NCBI RefSeq assembly: GCF_000284295.1
Contig: NC_017093.1
Coordinates: forward strand, 1,798,001-1,862,000
Direction of reading: 5' to 3'
Source of the DNA: Actinoplanes missouriensis 431
GTDB lineage: Bacteria; Actinomycetota; Actinomycetes; Mycobacteriales; Micromonosporaceae
DNA: 64,000 nucleotides
Made by a program: the position numbers and the translations under genes. This document shows positions 34,473 to 49,450 of the stretch, piece after piece (within the stretch, counting starts at the first letter, position 1; every line of letters starts with the position of its first letter). The notes beneath the pieces were generated by a model. It was not told the DNA's origin and made no database searches. It was given only the letters and a program-made list of their open reading frames with translations.

Positions 34473-36107
34473 GTGCTGGTAGCGGTACTCCCTGACGGTC
34501 GGCTGCAGGACCTGCGTGCCGACGGCGGGCCGGCCGGACCACCTCACCAGGTGGCCGACCTGCCCGCGACCATTGCTGCCCGGGAGGCCGCGGACCAGCC
34601 ACGCTGGGTCTGGGCCTCCACCGCCGACATCTATCCGGCGCTGCTGCGCGCCGGTGTCCGGGTGGCCCGCTGCCACGATCTGGAGCTCACCGAGGCCCTG
34701 CTGCTCGGGCATGCGGGGCGCTGGGGCGAGCCACGGGGGGTCGCCGCGGCGCTCGCCCGCATCCGCGGCCTCCCGGCGCCCCCCGATCCACCACGTCCCG
34801 ACGCCGAGCCGCCGGGTTTCGCCCAGGCCGCCCTCTTCGAGACCGCCTCGGCCCCGATCGTCGAGATTCAAGACCTCCTCGAGGTGTACGGGGTTCAGCA
34901 GCGCCGGATCACCGAGACCGATCACCCCGGCCGGTTCCGGATGCTCGTCGCCGCCGAGTCGGCCGGCGCGCTCACGGCTGCCGAGATGGGGCACACCGGG
35001 CTGCCGTGGCGTGCCGACATCCACGACGAGCTGTTGCGTGAGCTGCTCGGCGCGCCGCAGCCGGTCGGCCCGCCCCGGCGCCTCGCCGAGCTGACCGCCG
35101 AGATCAACGCGGCGTTCGGGGTGCGCGGCCTGCACCCGGACTCGCCGGCCGAGGTGGTCAAGGCGTTCGCCCGGGCCGGCATCCACGTGCCGAACACGCG
35201 TCGCTGGGTGCTGCGTGGCATCGATCATCCGGCGGTCGAGCCGCTGCTGGAGTTCAAGGAGCTCTACCGCATCTGGACCGCGCACGGCTGGTCCTGGTGC
35301 GACGCCTGGGTGCGCGACGGCCGCTTCCGCCCGGAGTATGTGGCGGGCGGCGTGGTCTCCGGCCGCTGGGCGACCCGCGGCGGCGGCGCGCTGCAGGTCC
35401 CCAAGGTCGTCCGCCGGGCCGTGGTGGCCGATCCGGGCTGGGAGTTCGTGGTCGCCGACGCCGGCCAGTTGGAGCCCCGCGTCCTGGCCGCCGTCTCCGG
35501 TGACTCCCGGCTGGCCCGGGCGGCGGCCGCCGGCGACCTCTACGCCGCGCTCGCCGCCGACTCGTTCGGCGGCGACCGGGCGAAAGCCAAGATCGCCCTG
35601 CTCGGTGCGATGTACGGGCAGACCGGCGGCGACGCGATCCCGGCGCTCGCAGTGTTGCGGCGGCACTATCCGGTGGCCTTCGACTATGTCGAGGCGGCCG
35701 CCCGGACCGGCGAGAACGGTGGTCTCGTCCGCTCCTGGCTGGGGCGGACCTGTCCACCCGCTCACGTGGCTCGCGATGCCGGCTTGGAGCCGCCGGAGGA
35801 CGTCGCCCCGCCGCCCGGTCGAGCCCGTGGGCGATTCACCCGGAATTTCGTGATTCAAGCGACCGCCGCGGAGTGGGCGCTCGTGGTGCTGGCCCTGCTC
35901 CGGACCGCCTTGTCGGACATGTCAGCCGAACTGGTGCTTTTCGTGCACGACGAGGTGGTGGTGCACTGCCCCGCCTCATCCTCCGCCGCCGTGGTCGAGG
36001 CGGTGCAGGAGTGCGCCGCCCGGGCCGGCCGGATGCTCTTCGGCGACACGTCGGTCCGTTTTCCTCTGGACGTCTCAGTGGTTGGTGCCTACGCCGACGC
36101 CAAGTGA
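34473..36107 (+). CDS. Family-A DNA polymerase-like protein with degenerate exonuclease domain
   Basis: This 544-aa protein belongs to the actinobacterial family annotated as bifunctional 3'-5' exonuclease/DNA polymerase. The polymerase part shows motif A as VADAGQLEPRVLA (canonical DYSQIELR altered), motif B as KAKIALLGAMYGQ and motif C as FVHDEVVVH with the catalytic Asp. The N-terminal 200 residues sit where an exonuclease should be but lack the DxE and other acidic residues. It lacks a 5' nuclease and is shorter than Pol I, so it is not the replicative PolA. Activity is uncertain. GTG start. Confidence 0.8.
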   Translation: MLVAVLPDGRLQDLRADGGPAGPPHQVADLPATIAAREAADQPRWVWASTADIYPALLRAGVRVARCHDLELTEALLLGHAGRWGEPRGVAAALARIRGLPAPPDPPRPDAEPPGFAQAALFETASAPIVEIQDLLEVYGVQQRRITETDHPGRFRMLVAAESAGALTAAEMGHTGLPWRADIHDELLRELLGAPQPVGPPRRLAELTAEINAAFGVRGLHPDSPAEVVKAFARAGIHVPNTRRWVLRGIDHPAVEPLLEFKELYRIWTAHGWSWCDAWVRDGRFRPEYVAGGVVSGRWATRGGGALQVPKVVRRAVVADPGWEFVVADAGQLEPRVLAAVSGDSRLARAAAAGDLYAALAADSFGGDRAKAKIALLGAMYGQTGGDAIPALAVLRRHYPVAFDYVEAAARTGENGGLVRSWLGRTCPPAHVARDAGLEPPEDVAPPPGRARGRFTRNFVIQATAAEWALVVLALLRTALSDMSAELVLFVHDEVVVHCPASSSAAVVEAVQECAARAGRMLFGDTSVRFPLDVSVVGAYADAK

Positions 36108-36129
36108 AGAAGTGGGTATCGTGGAGTCT

Positions 36130-36217
36130 CCGGCCGAGAGGCGCTGCAGCGGGCCACCCGTCACGCTCGACCGGTGATCCACCCCGAAACAAGGGCGCCT
36201 CCGACTTTCCTCGGAGG
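36130..36217 (+). promoter_or_regulatory. S-adenosylhomocysteine (SAH) riboswitch in the metH leader
   Basis: P1 is CCGGCCGAG (36130-36138) with CTCGACCGG (36166-36174), 8 of 9 paired. The conserved GAGGCGCTGC follows P1. The inner hairpin is CGGG-CCA-CCCG (36150-36160). The long-range pseudoknot is GAGGCGC (36138-36144) with GCGCCTC (36195-36201), with AAAC before it. This fits the SAH aptamer, known upstream of metH and ahcY. The expression part is visible: CCTCCGA (36198-36204) can instead pair with TCGGAGG (36211-36217), hiding the GGAGG ribosome-binding site. SAH binding should free it, an ON switch. Confidence 0.88.
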
Positions 36218-36227
36218 TGTGTACCCC

Positions 36228-39863
<3,636 letters not shown>

Positions 39864-39896
39864 CCGTCACCCGTCACCCGTCACCCGTCACCTGGC

Positions 39897-39931
39897 GACG
39901 TGGCGGACCGCACTCGCAGGTCCGCCACGTC
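39897..39931 (+). terminator. Terminator-like hairpin after metH
   Basis: GACGTGGCGGACC and GGTCCGCCACGTC are perfect 13-bp arms around a 9-nt loop, 34 bp after the metH stop. No U-tract follows, as is common in actinomycetes. Between the stop and the hairpin is a short run of CCGTCAC repeats (39864-39891). Confidence 0.75.
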
Positions 39932-40027
39932 CGGCCCGGCGATGTCCGGTCGGTGTTCCAGGTATTCCGGCAGCCGATCGTCCCAGCGCGGCGTCAACGA
40001 CGTGGGCCGGTGGACCGGGTGGCCAGC

Positions 40028-40125
40028 CGCTGGGTCAGCGGCTTGGCCGCCTGCTCGGTCAACGGCTTGGGCCGCCTGCTCGGTCAGCGGCTTGGGCCGC
40101 ATGCTCGGTTAGCGGCTGGCCCAGA
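40028..40125. repeat. Four imperfect 25-bp tandem repeats at the 3' end of the membrane hydrolase gene
   Basis: GGTCAGCGGCTTGG-type boxes start at 40033, 40057, 40082 and 40107 (spacing 24, 25, 25). Most units carry GCGGC-TTGG-GCCGC, a small stem. The stop codon of the leftward gene (40109-40111) lies inside the last copy, so the array is an extension of the end of that gene. Confidence 0.8.
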
Positions 40126-40930
40126 CGTCGAGGTTGAGGCGCTCGAGGACGCCGGGGACGAAGAGGCCGGCTATGGAGAGCAGCGAGATCACGGTGAAGG
40201 CCGTGCGCAGGACGATGACCTCGACCTTGCCGCCGACCTTGACCGCCATGCTGTTCGGGATGCCGATCATGCGCCACATGCGACGGTTGATCGGAATCGG
40301 CCAGAGGATGGGGACGCCGTTCTTCGTGATCATGTCGCCGAGGATGTGGACCACACATCCGACGGCCACCGCTAGACCGAGTAGCGGATAGCCCCGATCG
40401 CCGGGCAGGTTCGCCGCGGTGAACCAGGCGATGACCGCCGAGGAGAGCGTGACGATGACCCAGCCGGCGCGCTCGGCCCACTCGTCGAAGAGGCCCCGCA
40501 GCGCCAAACCGGCCATGAAGAAGACGATGCCGACGACCGCCCACTTCCCGTAGCTGGACGCCAGTGCCGTGGTGCCCCACCCGATCAGCGCGCAGAACGG
40601 CAGCGTGTGGGTGAACGTGCGGTGCCCGTTGTCGCGCCGCGGGTCACGGCTCAGCTTCGTCGCCGTGTAGACGCCGAGAGAGAACTTCTCGACCACCTCG
40701 GCGACGAAGAGCGAGGCGACGCCGAACGTGCGGGCAACCGTCGCGCCGCCCTGATTGCGGGTGACCTTTCCGGACATGTCCAGGTCGGGCAGGAGCGCGC
40801 CACCGGCACAGACCGCCGTTCCGACCGCGACCTCGAGCGGTGTCTGGCTGACCCCGGCGAACTGGGCGAGCGCCCAGGAACCCGCCAGCCAGGCTGCCGC
40901 GCCCGAGAGCGCGTGCGACGGACCCATCAT
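40109..40930 (-). CDS. Membrane-bound metal-dependent hydrolase (YdjM/PF04307-like)
   Basis: This 273-aa multi-pass membrane protein has the family's His/Asp motifs: MGPSHALSG at the start, LLPDLD, HRTFTHT and HILGDMITKNGVPILWP. The natural substrate of this family is not firmly known. The ATG at 40930 has GGAGGG 9 bp upstream; a second ATG follows directly. The last residues (NLDVWASR) and the stop run into the 25-bp repeat array. It stands alone between metH and the DUF1707 gene. Confidence 0.85.
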   Translation of the reverse strand: MMGPSHALSGAAAWLAGSWALAQFAGVSQTPLEVAVGTAVCAGGALLPDLDMSGKVTRNQGGATVARTFGVASLFVAEVVEKFSLGVYTATKLSRDPRRDNGHRTFTHTLPFCALIGWGTTALASSYGKWAVVGIVFFMAGLALRGLFDEWAERAGWVIVTLSSAVIAWFTAANLPGDRGYPLLGLAVAVGCVVHILGDMITKNGVPILWPIPINRRMWRMIGIPNSMAVKVGGKVEVIVLRTAFTVISLLSIAGLFVPGVLERLNLDVWASR

Positions 40931-41040
40931 GTGTTTCGTCCCTCCCCGAACAAACTCGGCCACTGTGGCAGAGAGCGGGACGAAGATCAACGACCGTCGC
41001 GGCCATGTCGGGGTGGGGTCGGCCACCCGACAATCGGGTG

Positions 41041-41463
41041 TCAGCCGCAGCTGCCGTGGGCGTAGCTGTAGTGGAATCGATAGCGGCCGTAGCGTGCGTG
41101 CCGCATCAGCCCTATGACCAGGAACGCCAGCGGGATGACCGGCCAGAAGAAGTGGGCTCCGGAGAGCAGCCACAGGCCAGTGAGGACACCCGCGATGATC
41201 AGAATGAGACTGGCGTGCCGCCACAGTGAGCGGCGTGTCGCCGCGAGGGCCTGAGGAGTGCGGGCCAGAGCGCCACGGCCACCGTCGGGGAGATCCGTGG
41301 TGAGGGGTGCGAGCTCGTCGCGATATTTCGCGGCGTAGGCGGCCGCGAGCCGTTCCTCGCCCTCGGCCAGATCGAGGCGTCCCTCCGCCATCGCGGCGCG
41401 CAGGATCTCGGCGACGTGGTCGCGTTCCGTGTCGGAGGTGCGGAACCGGGTCCCGGGTTGCAT
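41041..41463 (-). CDS. DUF1707 domain membrane protein
   Basis: This 140-aa protein has an N-terminal DUF1707 domain of about 50 residues (RTSDTERDHVAEILRAAMAEGRLDLAEGEERL, resembling a SHOCT-like helical pair). A linker and two hydrophobic helices follow at about 82-118. AAGGAGGAGACCC precedes the ATG. DUF1707 genes often sit beside two-component systems, and here a kinase-regulator pair begins 228 bp away on the other strand with a perfect palindrome between. A stress-signalling or envelope role is inferred only from context. Confidence 0.85.
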   Translation of the reverse strand: MQPGTRFRTSDTERDHVAEILRAAMAEGRLDLAEGEERLAAAYAAKYRDELAPLTTDLPDGGRGALARTPQALAATRRSLWRHASLILIIAGVLTGLWLLSGAHFFWPVIPLAFLVIGLMRHARYGRYRFHYSYAHGSCG

Positions 41464-41583
41464 GGGTCTCCTCCTTGGTGGGTTGCTGTTCTGCCCACCA
41501 GAGTCCTCGTCGTGGCGCTCCGGCGCGTCGCCCCGCGGGAGCATCCTGAGGGAGTGCTCGGGACGGCCGGACCCCATCCGGCG

Positions 41584-41599
41584 TACTCCCCGGGGAGTA
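41584..41599. promoter_or_regulatory. Perfect 16-bp palindrome TACTCCCCGGGGAGTA
   Basis: The two 8-bp halves are exact inverse complements. It lies 108 bp before the kinase start and 121 bp before the divergent DUF1707 start. LuxR-type response regulators bind such palindromes, so the regulator at 43143 is the natural candidate for control of both directions. Confidence 0.55.
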
Positions 41600-41691
41600 G
41601 GCCGAGGGGGCGATGTGGGCCTGTCGGCGTATCCGCCGTTCGCCCTCGGCGACGATGCCCCGCCGGTGCGCGGTGCCGTAGGTTCGGCGGC

Positions 41692-43146
41692 ATGAGGCAT
41701 CCCGGCAGGCGATCGTGGCAGCGCGAGGCTGCACGCGCTGAGCACGACGGGCTCGATGAGCGGCCGTCGTGGGCGGCGCGGCGCGAGTTCGCCGGCCGTC
41801 CGCCATGGGGTCGCCGGCCGCCATGGGCTCGGCGCAGGCATGTGGGCTGGCCGCCCGGCGCTGTGGCCGGGGCGCTGCTCTTCCAGGTGCTCGGTGTCCG
41901 CAACGTCGAGGTGCACACCGATCTCCTCGCGCTGGTCTACGCGCTGTCGCTGATCGGGCCACTCGCTCTCCTCTGGCGCCGGCGCGCGCCGCTCGCGGTC
42001 TTCGCGGTGGCGGTCTCCGCGTCGATCGGGATCGCGACGGTCGCCGCGCCGCACTGGACTTATGCGGTTGCCCCGCTCGTCGCGTTGTTCTGCCTCTCCG
42101 GGGCGGGCCGTCACCGGACCGCTTTCGTGGCGGCCGGCGTCGCCTTCGCGGCCTATCTGGCGGTCATGTTCGCGCTTCTGGAGCCGCTCGGTCTCCCGGG
42201 CGACCCGCCCCGCCTGCGGCAGGCGTTGCTGCTGGCGGGCGGGCTCGCCGGTGCGGTCGTGACCGGTGCGGCGGCCCGGGGCTATGCCGAGCAGGCCGCT
42301 GCCATGGAGAGGTTCCGGGCCGAGCAGGAGCGGGCCGAGGAGGAGCAGGCCCGGGCCCGTGCCGAGCAGGAGCGCCGGCAGGCCTCCGAGGAGCGGCTGC
42401 GGATCGCCAGCGAGCTGCACGACGTGCTCGGTCATCACCTGTCGCTGATCAACGTGCAGGCCGGTGTCGGGCTGCACCTGATGGACAGCCGGCCGGAGCA
42501 GGCCCGGGAGGCGCTGGCGGCGATCAAGACGGCGAGCTCGGAGGCGCTACGGGAGGTGCGGTCGGTGCTCGACGCGTTGCGCACCGAGGGCGAGGCGGCG
42601 CCCCGGCAGCCCGCGCTCGGCCTGAACCGGCTCGGCGAGCTCACCGCGGACGCCGGGATCCCGGTGCGGACCGAGGTCATGGGCGAGCCGCGCGAGCTTC
42701 CCGCCGAGGTGGATCGGGCCGCCTACCGGATCGTTCAGGAGGCGCTGACGAATGTGCGGCGCCACGCAGGGCCGAAACCGGATGCAACGGTCTCCATCGG
42801 TTACCTGCCGTCGTACCTTCATTTGTCGATCAGAAACGATGGGCCCGTGGTGCGCGCATCGGAGGGAGAGGCCGTGGCCGGCAGCGGGCAGGGGAGTGGC
42901 ATCGCCGGGATGCGAGCGCGTGCGGAGAGTCTCGGCGGTCGGCTGGAGGCGGGTCCTCCGGCGGGCGGCGGCTTCCTGGTGTCGGTGATGCTGCCGGCGC
43001 CGCACATGTCTCCCGAGCCGGGCGGCCCCCTCCCGCCGGATGAGCCTTTCCCGCCGGACGAGCCTTTTCCCGGGGACGAGCCCTTCCCGGAGGACGAGTC
43101 TTTCGCCACGGGGTCCGGTCGGGATGCGGCGGGTGAGGCGCGGTGA
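41692..43146 (+). CDS. Sensor histidine kinase of the HisKA_3 family
   Basis: This 484-aa protein has an Arg-rich cytosolic start (1-55), four or five membrane helices between 55 and 200 and a charged coiled coil (215-235). HisKA_3 has the phospho-accepting H243 in ASELHDVLGHH, and an HATPase_c domain follows. The C-terminal tail has a five- to six-residue repeat (PPDEPF, PGDEPF, PEDESF) not found in the first kinase. It is co-translated with the LuxR-type regulator, whose GTG overlaps its stop by 4 bp. Confidence 0.92.
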   Translation: MRHPGRRSWQREAARAEHDGLDERPSWAARREFAGRPPWGRRPPWARRRHVGWPPGAVAGALLFQVLGVRNVEVHTDLLALVYALSLIGPLALLWRRRAPLAVFAVAVSASIGIATVAAPHWTYAVAPLVALFCLSGAGRHRTAFVAAGVAFAAYLAVMFALLEPLGLPGDPPRLRQALLLAGGLAGAVVTGAAARGYAEQAAAMERFRAEQERAEEEQARARAEQERRQASEERLRIASELHDVLGHHLSLINVQAGVGLHLMDSRPEQAREALAAIKTASSEALREVRSVLDALRTEGEAAPRQPALGLNRLGELTADAGIPVRTEVMGEPRELPAEVDRAAYRIVQEALTNVRRHAGPKPDATVSIGYLPSYLHLSIRNDGPVVRASEGEAVAGSGQGSGIAGMRARAESLGGRLEAGPPAGGGFLVSVMLPAPHMSPEPGGPLPPDEPFPPDEPFPGDEPFPEDESFATGSGRDAAGEAR

Positions 43147-43820
43147 TCTCGGTGGTGCTGGCGGACGACCAGGCGCTGGTGCGGGCCGGGTTCCGGGCGT
43201 TGCTCGACGCGGAGCCGGACATCGCGGTGGTCGGTGAGGCCGCCGACGGGGTTCAGGCGGTCGAGCTGGTCCGGAGCAAGCGGCCGGACGTGGTGCTCAT
43301 GGACATCAGGATGCCCGGCGTCGACGGACTCGAAGCGACCCGCCGGATCGCCGCGGACGCCGAGCTGGCCGGGACGCGGGTGGTCATCCTGACGACGTTC
43401 GAGCTGGATGAGTACGTTTTCGAGGCGCTGCGCACCGGCGCGTCGGGGTTCCTGGTGAAGGACACCGAACCGGTCGAACTGCTGCGGGCGGTGCGCGTGG
43501 TGGCGGCCGGGGAAGCGCTGCTGTCGCCGAGTGTGACGCGGCGGGTCATCGGCGGGTTCATGGCGGGGACCGGGCGCGGTCCGACGCCGGAGCCGTCGTC
43601 CCAGCTGGAGCAGTTGACCGAGCGAGAGAAGGAGGTGATGGTCCTGGTCGCTGAGGGCCTGACGAACGACGAGATCGCCGGACGCTTGATGATCAGCCCG
43701 GCGACCGCGAAGACACACGTGAGCCGGACGATGATCAAGCTGGGCGCACGTGACCGGGTGCAGCTGGTGGTGCTGGCCTACGAGTTCGGCCTGATCCGCC
43801 CCGGCTGGCTGACCGGCTGA
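43143..43820 (+). CDS. NarL/LuxR-family response regulator
   Basis: This 225-aa protein has a receiver domain with D8/D9, phospho-acceptor D54 (VLMDIRMPG) and Lys in LVKDTEP. A LuxR helix-turn-helix follows at about 158-215 (LTEREKEVMVLVAEGLTNDEIAG). It is the partner of the preceding kinase, with which it overlaps by 4 bp. It resembles DesR/LiaR-type regulators. A likely target is the palindrome between the DUF1707 gene and its own operon. Confidence 0.93.
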   Translation: MISVVLADDQALVRAGFRALLDAEPDIAVVGEAADGVQAVELVRSKRPDVVLMDIRMPGVDGLEATRRIAADAELAGTRVVILTTFELDEYVFEALRTGASGFLVKDTEPVELLRAVRVVAAGEALLSPSVTRRVIGGFMAGTGRGPTPEPSSQLEQLTEREKEVMVLVAEGLTNDEIAGRLMISPATAKTHVSRTMIKLGARDRVQLVVLAYEFGLIRPGWLTG

Positions 43821-43826
43821 CCGTTG

Positions 43827-44321
43827 TCACCAGCCGGGGATCATGCCTTCGCCCGGTCCGGCGAACCAGGCTGGGGCCTCCTCGGCCAGGGCCGTGCGGA
43901 TGCGGTGGTGGGCGTAGGGGTTGAGCTCCGGCATGGCGTCCAGCGGGAACCAGCCGACCTGCAGGGACTCGGAGTCGTTCACGCGGGCCTCGCCGCCGAC
44001 CGCTCGGCAGCGGAACCAGGTGTTGACCATCTGGCACTCGTCGCCGTTCGGGTAGGTGACCTCGTGCAGGGCGATTCCGGCCAGGCGCTCGATCTTCACC
44101 TGGACGGCGGTCTCCTCCTCGACCTCGCGGATCACGGCGTCGGCGGGTTGTTCGCCGGGGTCCATGATTCCGGCGATCAGAGTCCACCGGGCGGTGTCGC
44201 TGCGCTGGTGGAGCAGGATCTCGCCGCGATCGTTGAAGACGACAGCGGTCACCGTCGGGAACATGATGAGGCCGGTGCCGACCTTGGCGCGCAGGTCGGT
44301 CACATAGTCGGAAGCAGGCAC
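43827..44321 (-). CDS. Nudix hydrolase
   Basis: This 164-aa protein has a Nudix box starting GIMDPGEQPADA and ending REVEEETAV. The catalytic Glu residues are in place, but the last Gly of the box is Ala. The region after the box (VTYPNGDECQMVNTWFRC) resembles Nudix proteins annotated as ADP-ribose or NDP-sugar hydrolases. The GTG at 44321 was taken because it fits the usual family start. Its stop is 6 bp from the stop of the convergent regulator gene. Confidence 0.85.
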   Translation of the reverse strand: MPASDYVTDLRAKVGTGLIMFPTVTAVVFNDRGEILLHQRSDTARWTLIAGIMDPGEQPADAVIREVEEETAVQVKIERLAGIALHEVTYPNGDECQMVNTWFRCRAVGGEARVNDSESLQVGWFPLDAMPELNPYAHHRIRTALAEEAPAWFAGPGEGMIPGW

Positions 44322-44342
44322 GCGGAAAACCCTAGTGCCGCC

Positions 44343-44465
44343 GCGCCAGCCGGTCCGGCACGCCGCACCGCCGCCAGCTGGTCTGGCACGGCACACGCGC
44401 CGCGCCAGCTGGTCCGGCACGGCGCACCGCCGCGCCAGCCGGTCCGGCACGGCGCACCGCCGAAC
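44343..44465. repeat. Four imperfect 30-bp tandem repeats 3' of the diguanylate cyclase gene
   Basis: CGCCAGCCGGTCCGGCACGG-like units recur with the central CCAG at 44346, 44374, 44405 and 44435 (spacing 28, 31, 30). Units contain CCGGTCCGG and TGCC/GGCA pairs that can fold. The array separates two leftward genes and ends 30 bp from the stop of the diguanylate cyclase. Confidence 0.75.
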
Positions 44466-44494
44466 CCGCCTGCCACGGGGCGGCTGGGGTGGGG

Positions 44495-45967
44495 TCAGCT
44501 GGCGGCTAGGACTGAGCGGTTTCGGCCGGCGGCCTTGGCCTCGTACAGGGCTGCGTCGGCTACCCTCAGCAGCTCCTCCGGGTCGGTGCCGGTGGCGGCT
44601 CCGACCGAGACCGTCACGGCCAGCAGCATGTCGTCGTCGGCCTTCACCGGTAGGCCCGCCACGGCGGTGCGGATGCGTTCGGCGAACGCGCGCAGGGCCG
44701 CGGGGCTTGTGTGCGGGGCCAGCACCACGAACTCCTCGCCGCCGTACCGTCCGACCACCGAGCCGGCCCGGGCGTTGGCGGCCAGGCGGTCGGCCACCTC
44801 GCGCAGGATGCGGTCGCCGGCCGGGTGACCGTAGGTGTCGTTCACTCGCTTGAAGTGGTCGACGTCGATGACGAGCAGACCCGCTTCGTACCCGTTACGG
44901 GAGGCTCGGCGGCACTCCACCGCGAGTGTCTCCTCGAACGCCCGGCGGGTGCGCAGGCCGGTGAGGCCGTCCGTGACCGCGGCCTGGCGCTGGCTCGTGA
45001 TCAGGCCGGCCATCCGGGCCAGGACCAGCAGGAACATGACGGCGCAGGAGGCGCTCGCCAGCGGGACGCTGAGATCCTCGCCGCGGAGGTGTTCGATCAT
45101 CTGCACGGCGGGGGCCATCAGCACGGCGATGGCGAGCAGGACCAGGCGGCCCGGCGACGCGTCGGGGATGGCGGTCGCGGTGCGCTGGTCGAACGTACGG
45201 ATGCCGGGATGCAGCGCGGCCATGGCGAGCAGCCCGAGCGAGGCCATCCACACGGTGTCCAGCCAGGCCGCCGACGTGGCTTCGCCGGTGACCACGCCGA
45301 GCACCGCGTAGAGCAGGTCGGCGCCGAACATCAGGACCAGGCTGGTGATCATCAGGTAGAGGACCGGGCCGCGGGTGCCGGCGCCCATCACCAGGCGGAT
45401 CGCCAAGATCAAGAGCATCAGATCCAGGACCGGATACGCCGATTCGGTCAACTTGGCAGCGAGCGGCAACTCGGAGTCCGAGGTGAGCGGGTTGACCAGG
45501 TAGACCCAGGTCAGCAGCCCGGCGCTGCAGGCGATGATCAGCGCGTCCACCCCGCTCGGCAGGTCCCAGCCGGGAGCGCGCCGCCGGATGAAGATGAGGA
45601 TCGCGGTCACCGCGAGCGCGTAGTAGACGAAGTACACGACGTCGGCGGGTGTCGGCTCGAGGAAGTCGCCGAGCCAGTCGTCGAAGACGGTCATGCCGTC
45701 GCCGACGGCGTAGAGCAGCTGCGCCGCGGCCAGGATCAGCCAGCCCGCCAGATGCGGCGGCCGATGCCGGATCGTGCCGACCACGATGAGGATCGGTGTG
45801 CCGATGCTGACGAACATGTACGGGGCGTTCATCAGCAGAAAGTGGTGGTCCGCCCGGCCCAGCCAGATCCGGGCCACCATGCACGCGACCATGACGACGA
45901 GCCAACCGTACAACCACCCGACACCGGACGGGGAACGCCGCCGGTCCGACACCTCATCACCCTGCAC
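44495..45967 (-). CDS. Membrane-anchored diguanylate cyclase (GGDEF domain)
   Basis: This protein of up to 490 aa has about ten hydrophobic helices in its first 320 residues and a C-terminal GGDEF domain. The active-site motif is intact as RYGGEEF, and DVDHFKRVNDTYGH is typical of active cyclases. It should make cyclic di-GMP from two GTP, controlled by its membrane part. No EAL domain is present. The GTG at 45967 gives full length; a GTG at 45952 with AGGGTGATG in front is a plausible alternative. Confidence 0.93.
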   Translation of the reverse strand: MQGDEVSDRRRSPSGVGWLYGWLVVMVACMVARIWLGRADHHFLLMNAPYMFVSIGTPILIVVGTIRHRPPHLAGWLILAAAQLLYAVGDGMTVFDDWLGDFLEPTPADVVYFVYYALAVTAILIFIRRRAPGWDLPSGVDALIIACSAGLLTWVYLVNPLTSDSELPLAAKLTESAYPVLDLMLLILAIRLVMGAGTRGPVLYLMITSLVLMFGADLLYAVLGVVTGEATSAAWLDTVWMASLGLLAMAALHPGIRTFDQRTATAIPDASPGRLVLLAIAVLMAPAVQMIEHLRGEDLSVPLASASCAVMFLLVLARMAGLITSQRQAAVTDGLTGLRTRRAFEETLAVECRRASRNGYEAGLLVIDVDHFKRVNDTYGHPAGDRILREVADRLAANARAGSVVGRYGGEEFVVLAPHTSPAALRAFAERIRTAVAGLPVKADDDMLLAVTVSVGAATGTDPEELLRVADAALYEAKAAGRNRSVLAAS

Positions 45968-46167
45968 CTGGCAAGCATTCTCAGGCCGGGTTGTTTTTCG
46001 GGTGCGAACCGGGAAGTACCCGGTTGCCGTTGGTCAGTCCGGCGGATCCGTAGGTGTGGCGTAGCCCCCGGTACCGTCGGGTACGAGCCATTCGTCGTCG
46101 CATCGAGCGCCGGCCCGGGGTCCGGAAGATGACGGGGCGCACAGCGGGCAACGCAAACGCTCCTCGC

Positions 46168-46190
46168 TTGACACATGGACTGTGACAGTC
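46168..46190 (+). promoter_or_regulatory. TTGACA box overlapping the operator-like GACTGTGACAGTC
   Basis: TTGACA at 46168-46173 is a consensus -35 box. GACTGT-G-ACAGTC at 46178-46190 is a perfect inverted repeat lying in the spacer to any -10 box, where a repressor would act. No good -10 hexamer is seen. The glycosidase start is 40 bp downstream. Confidence 0.45.
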
Positions 46191-46229
46191 TCAGTGTGAT
46201 CGACTCCGGGGCAGAATGAGGGTTGAGGG

Positions 46230-48842
<2,613 letters not shown>

Positions 48843-48916
48843 AAATTTTTCGCTTCGGCGTGCAACCTTCTCGACGGCTGCCACCGTTCCACACCCGTCG
48901 AAGGAGGTAGCCGATC

Positions 48917-49450
48917 TTGAACGCCGAGGAAGAGGAAGGGTTCCGCCAGTTCGTCGCCGCCCAGCTCGGGCCGCTGCGCAAATTGGCGTACCTGACTTGC
49001 GGCAACTGGCACACGGCTGAGGACGCCGTGGCCACCGCCCTGGCAAAGCTCTACCCGCGCTGGCGCAAGCTCGACCGGCCGGACCTGTACGCCAAGACCA
49101 TGGTGTACCGGGCCGCCGTCGACGAGACACGCCGGCCATGGCGCCGGGAACGCTCCGCGGGCGACGAAATGCCGGACATCGCGCAGCGTGACCCGGCTGC
49201 GGCAACCGACGAGCGCCTCCGGGTTCAGGTCGCTCTGCGCGCCGTGCCCCGCAAGCAGCGCGCCGCTCTGATCCTCCGGTACTACCTCGGGCTCAGCCTC
49301 GAGGAGACCGCCGGGGTGCTGGGAATCTCCGTCGGCACCGCCAAGAGCCAGACATCGCGCGGTCTCAGCCGCCTGCGCGAGGTGCTGGCCGCCGAGAGAA
49401 TCGACCTTCAGGTCGCGAACATCGAGGAGTTGACCCGTGCGGTTGCATGA
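48917..49450 (+). CDS. SigE-family ECF RNA polymerase sigma factor
   Basis: This 177-aa protein has sigma region 2 (residues 10-75, with LTCGNWHTAEDAVATALAKLYPRW) and region 4 (about 105-160, with LRYYLGLSLEETAGVLGISVGTAKSQTSRGL). It lacks regions 1 and 3, as in the actinobacterial SigE/SigM-like group. It begins with TTG at 48917, supported by the excellent site AAGGAGGT 8 bp before it. The next gene, a membrane protein, overlaps its end by 14 bp and is the probable regulator of its activity. Confidence 0.93.
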   Translation: MNAEEEEGFRQFVAAQLGPLRKLAYLTCGNWHTAEDAVATALAKLYPRWRKLDRPDLYAKTMVYRAAVDETRRPWRRERSAGDEMPDIAQRDPAAATDERLRVQVALRAVPRKQRAALILRYYLGLSLEETAGVLGISVGTAKSQTSRGLSRLREVLAAERIDLQVANIEELTRAVA

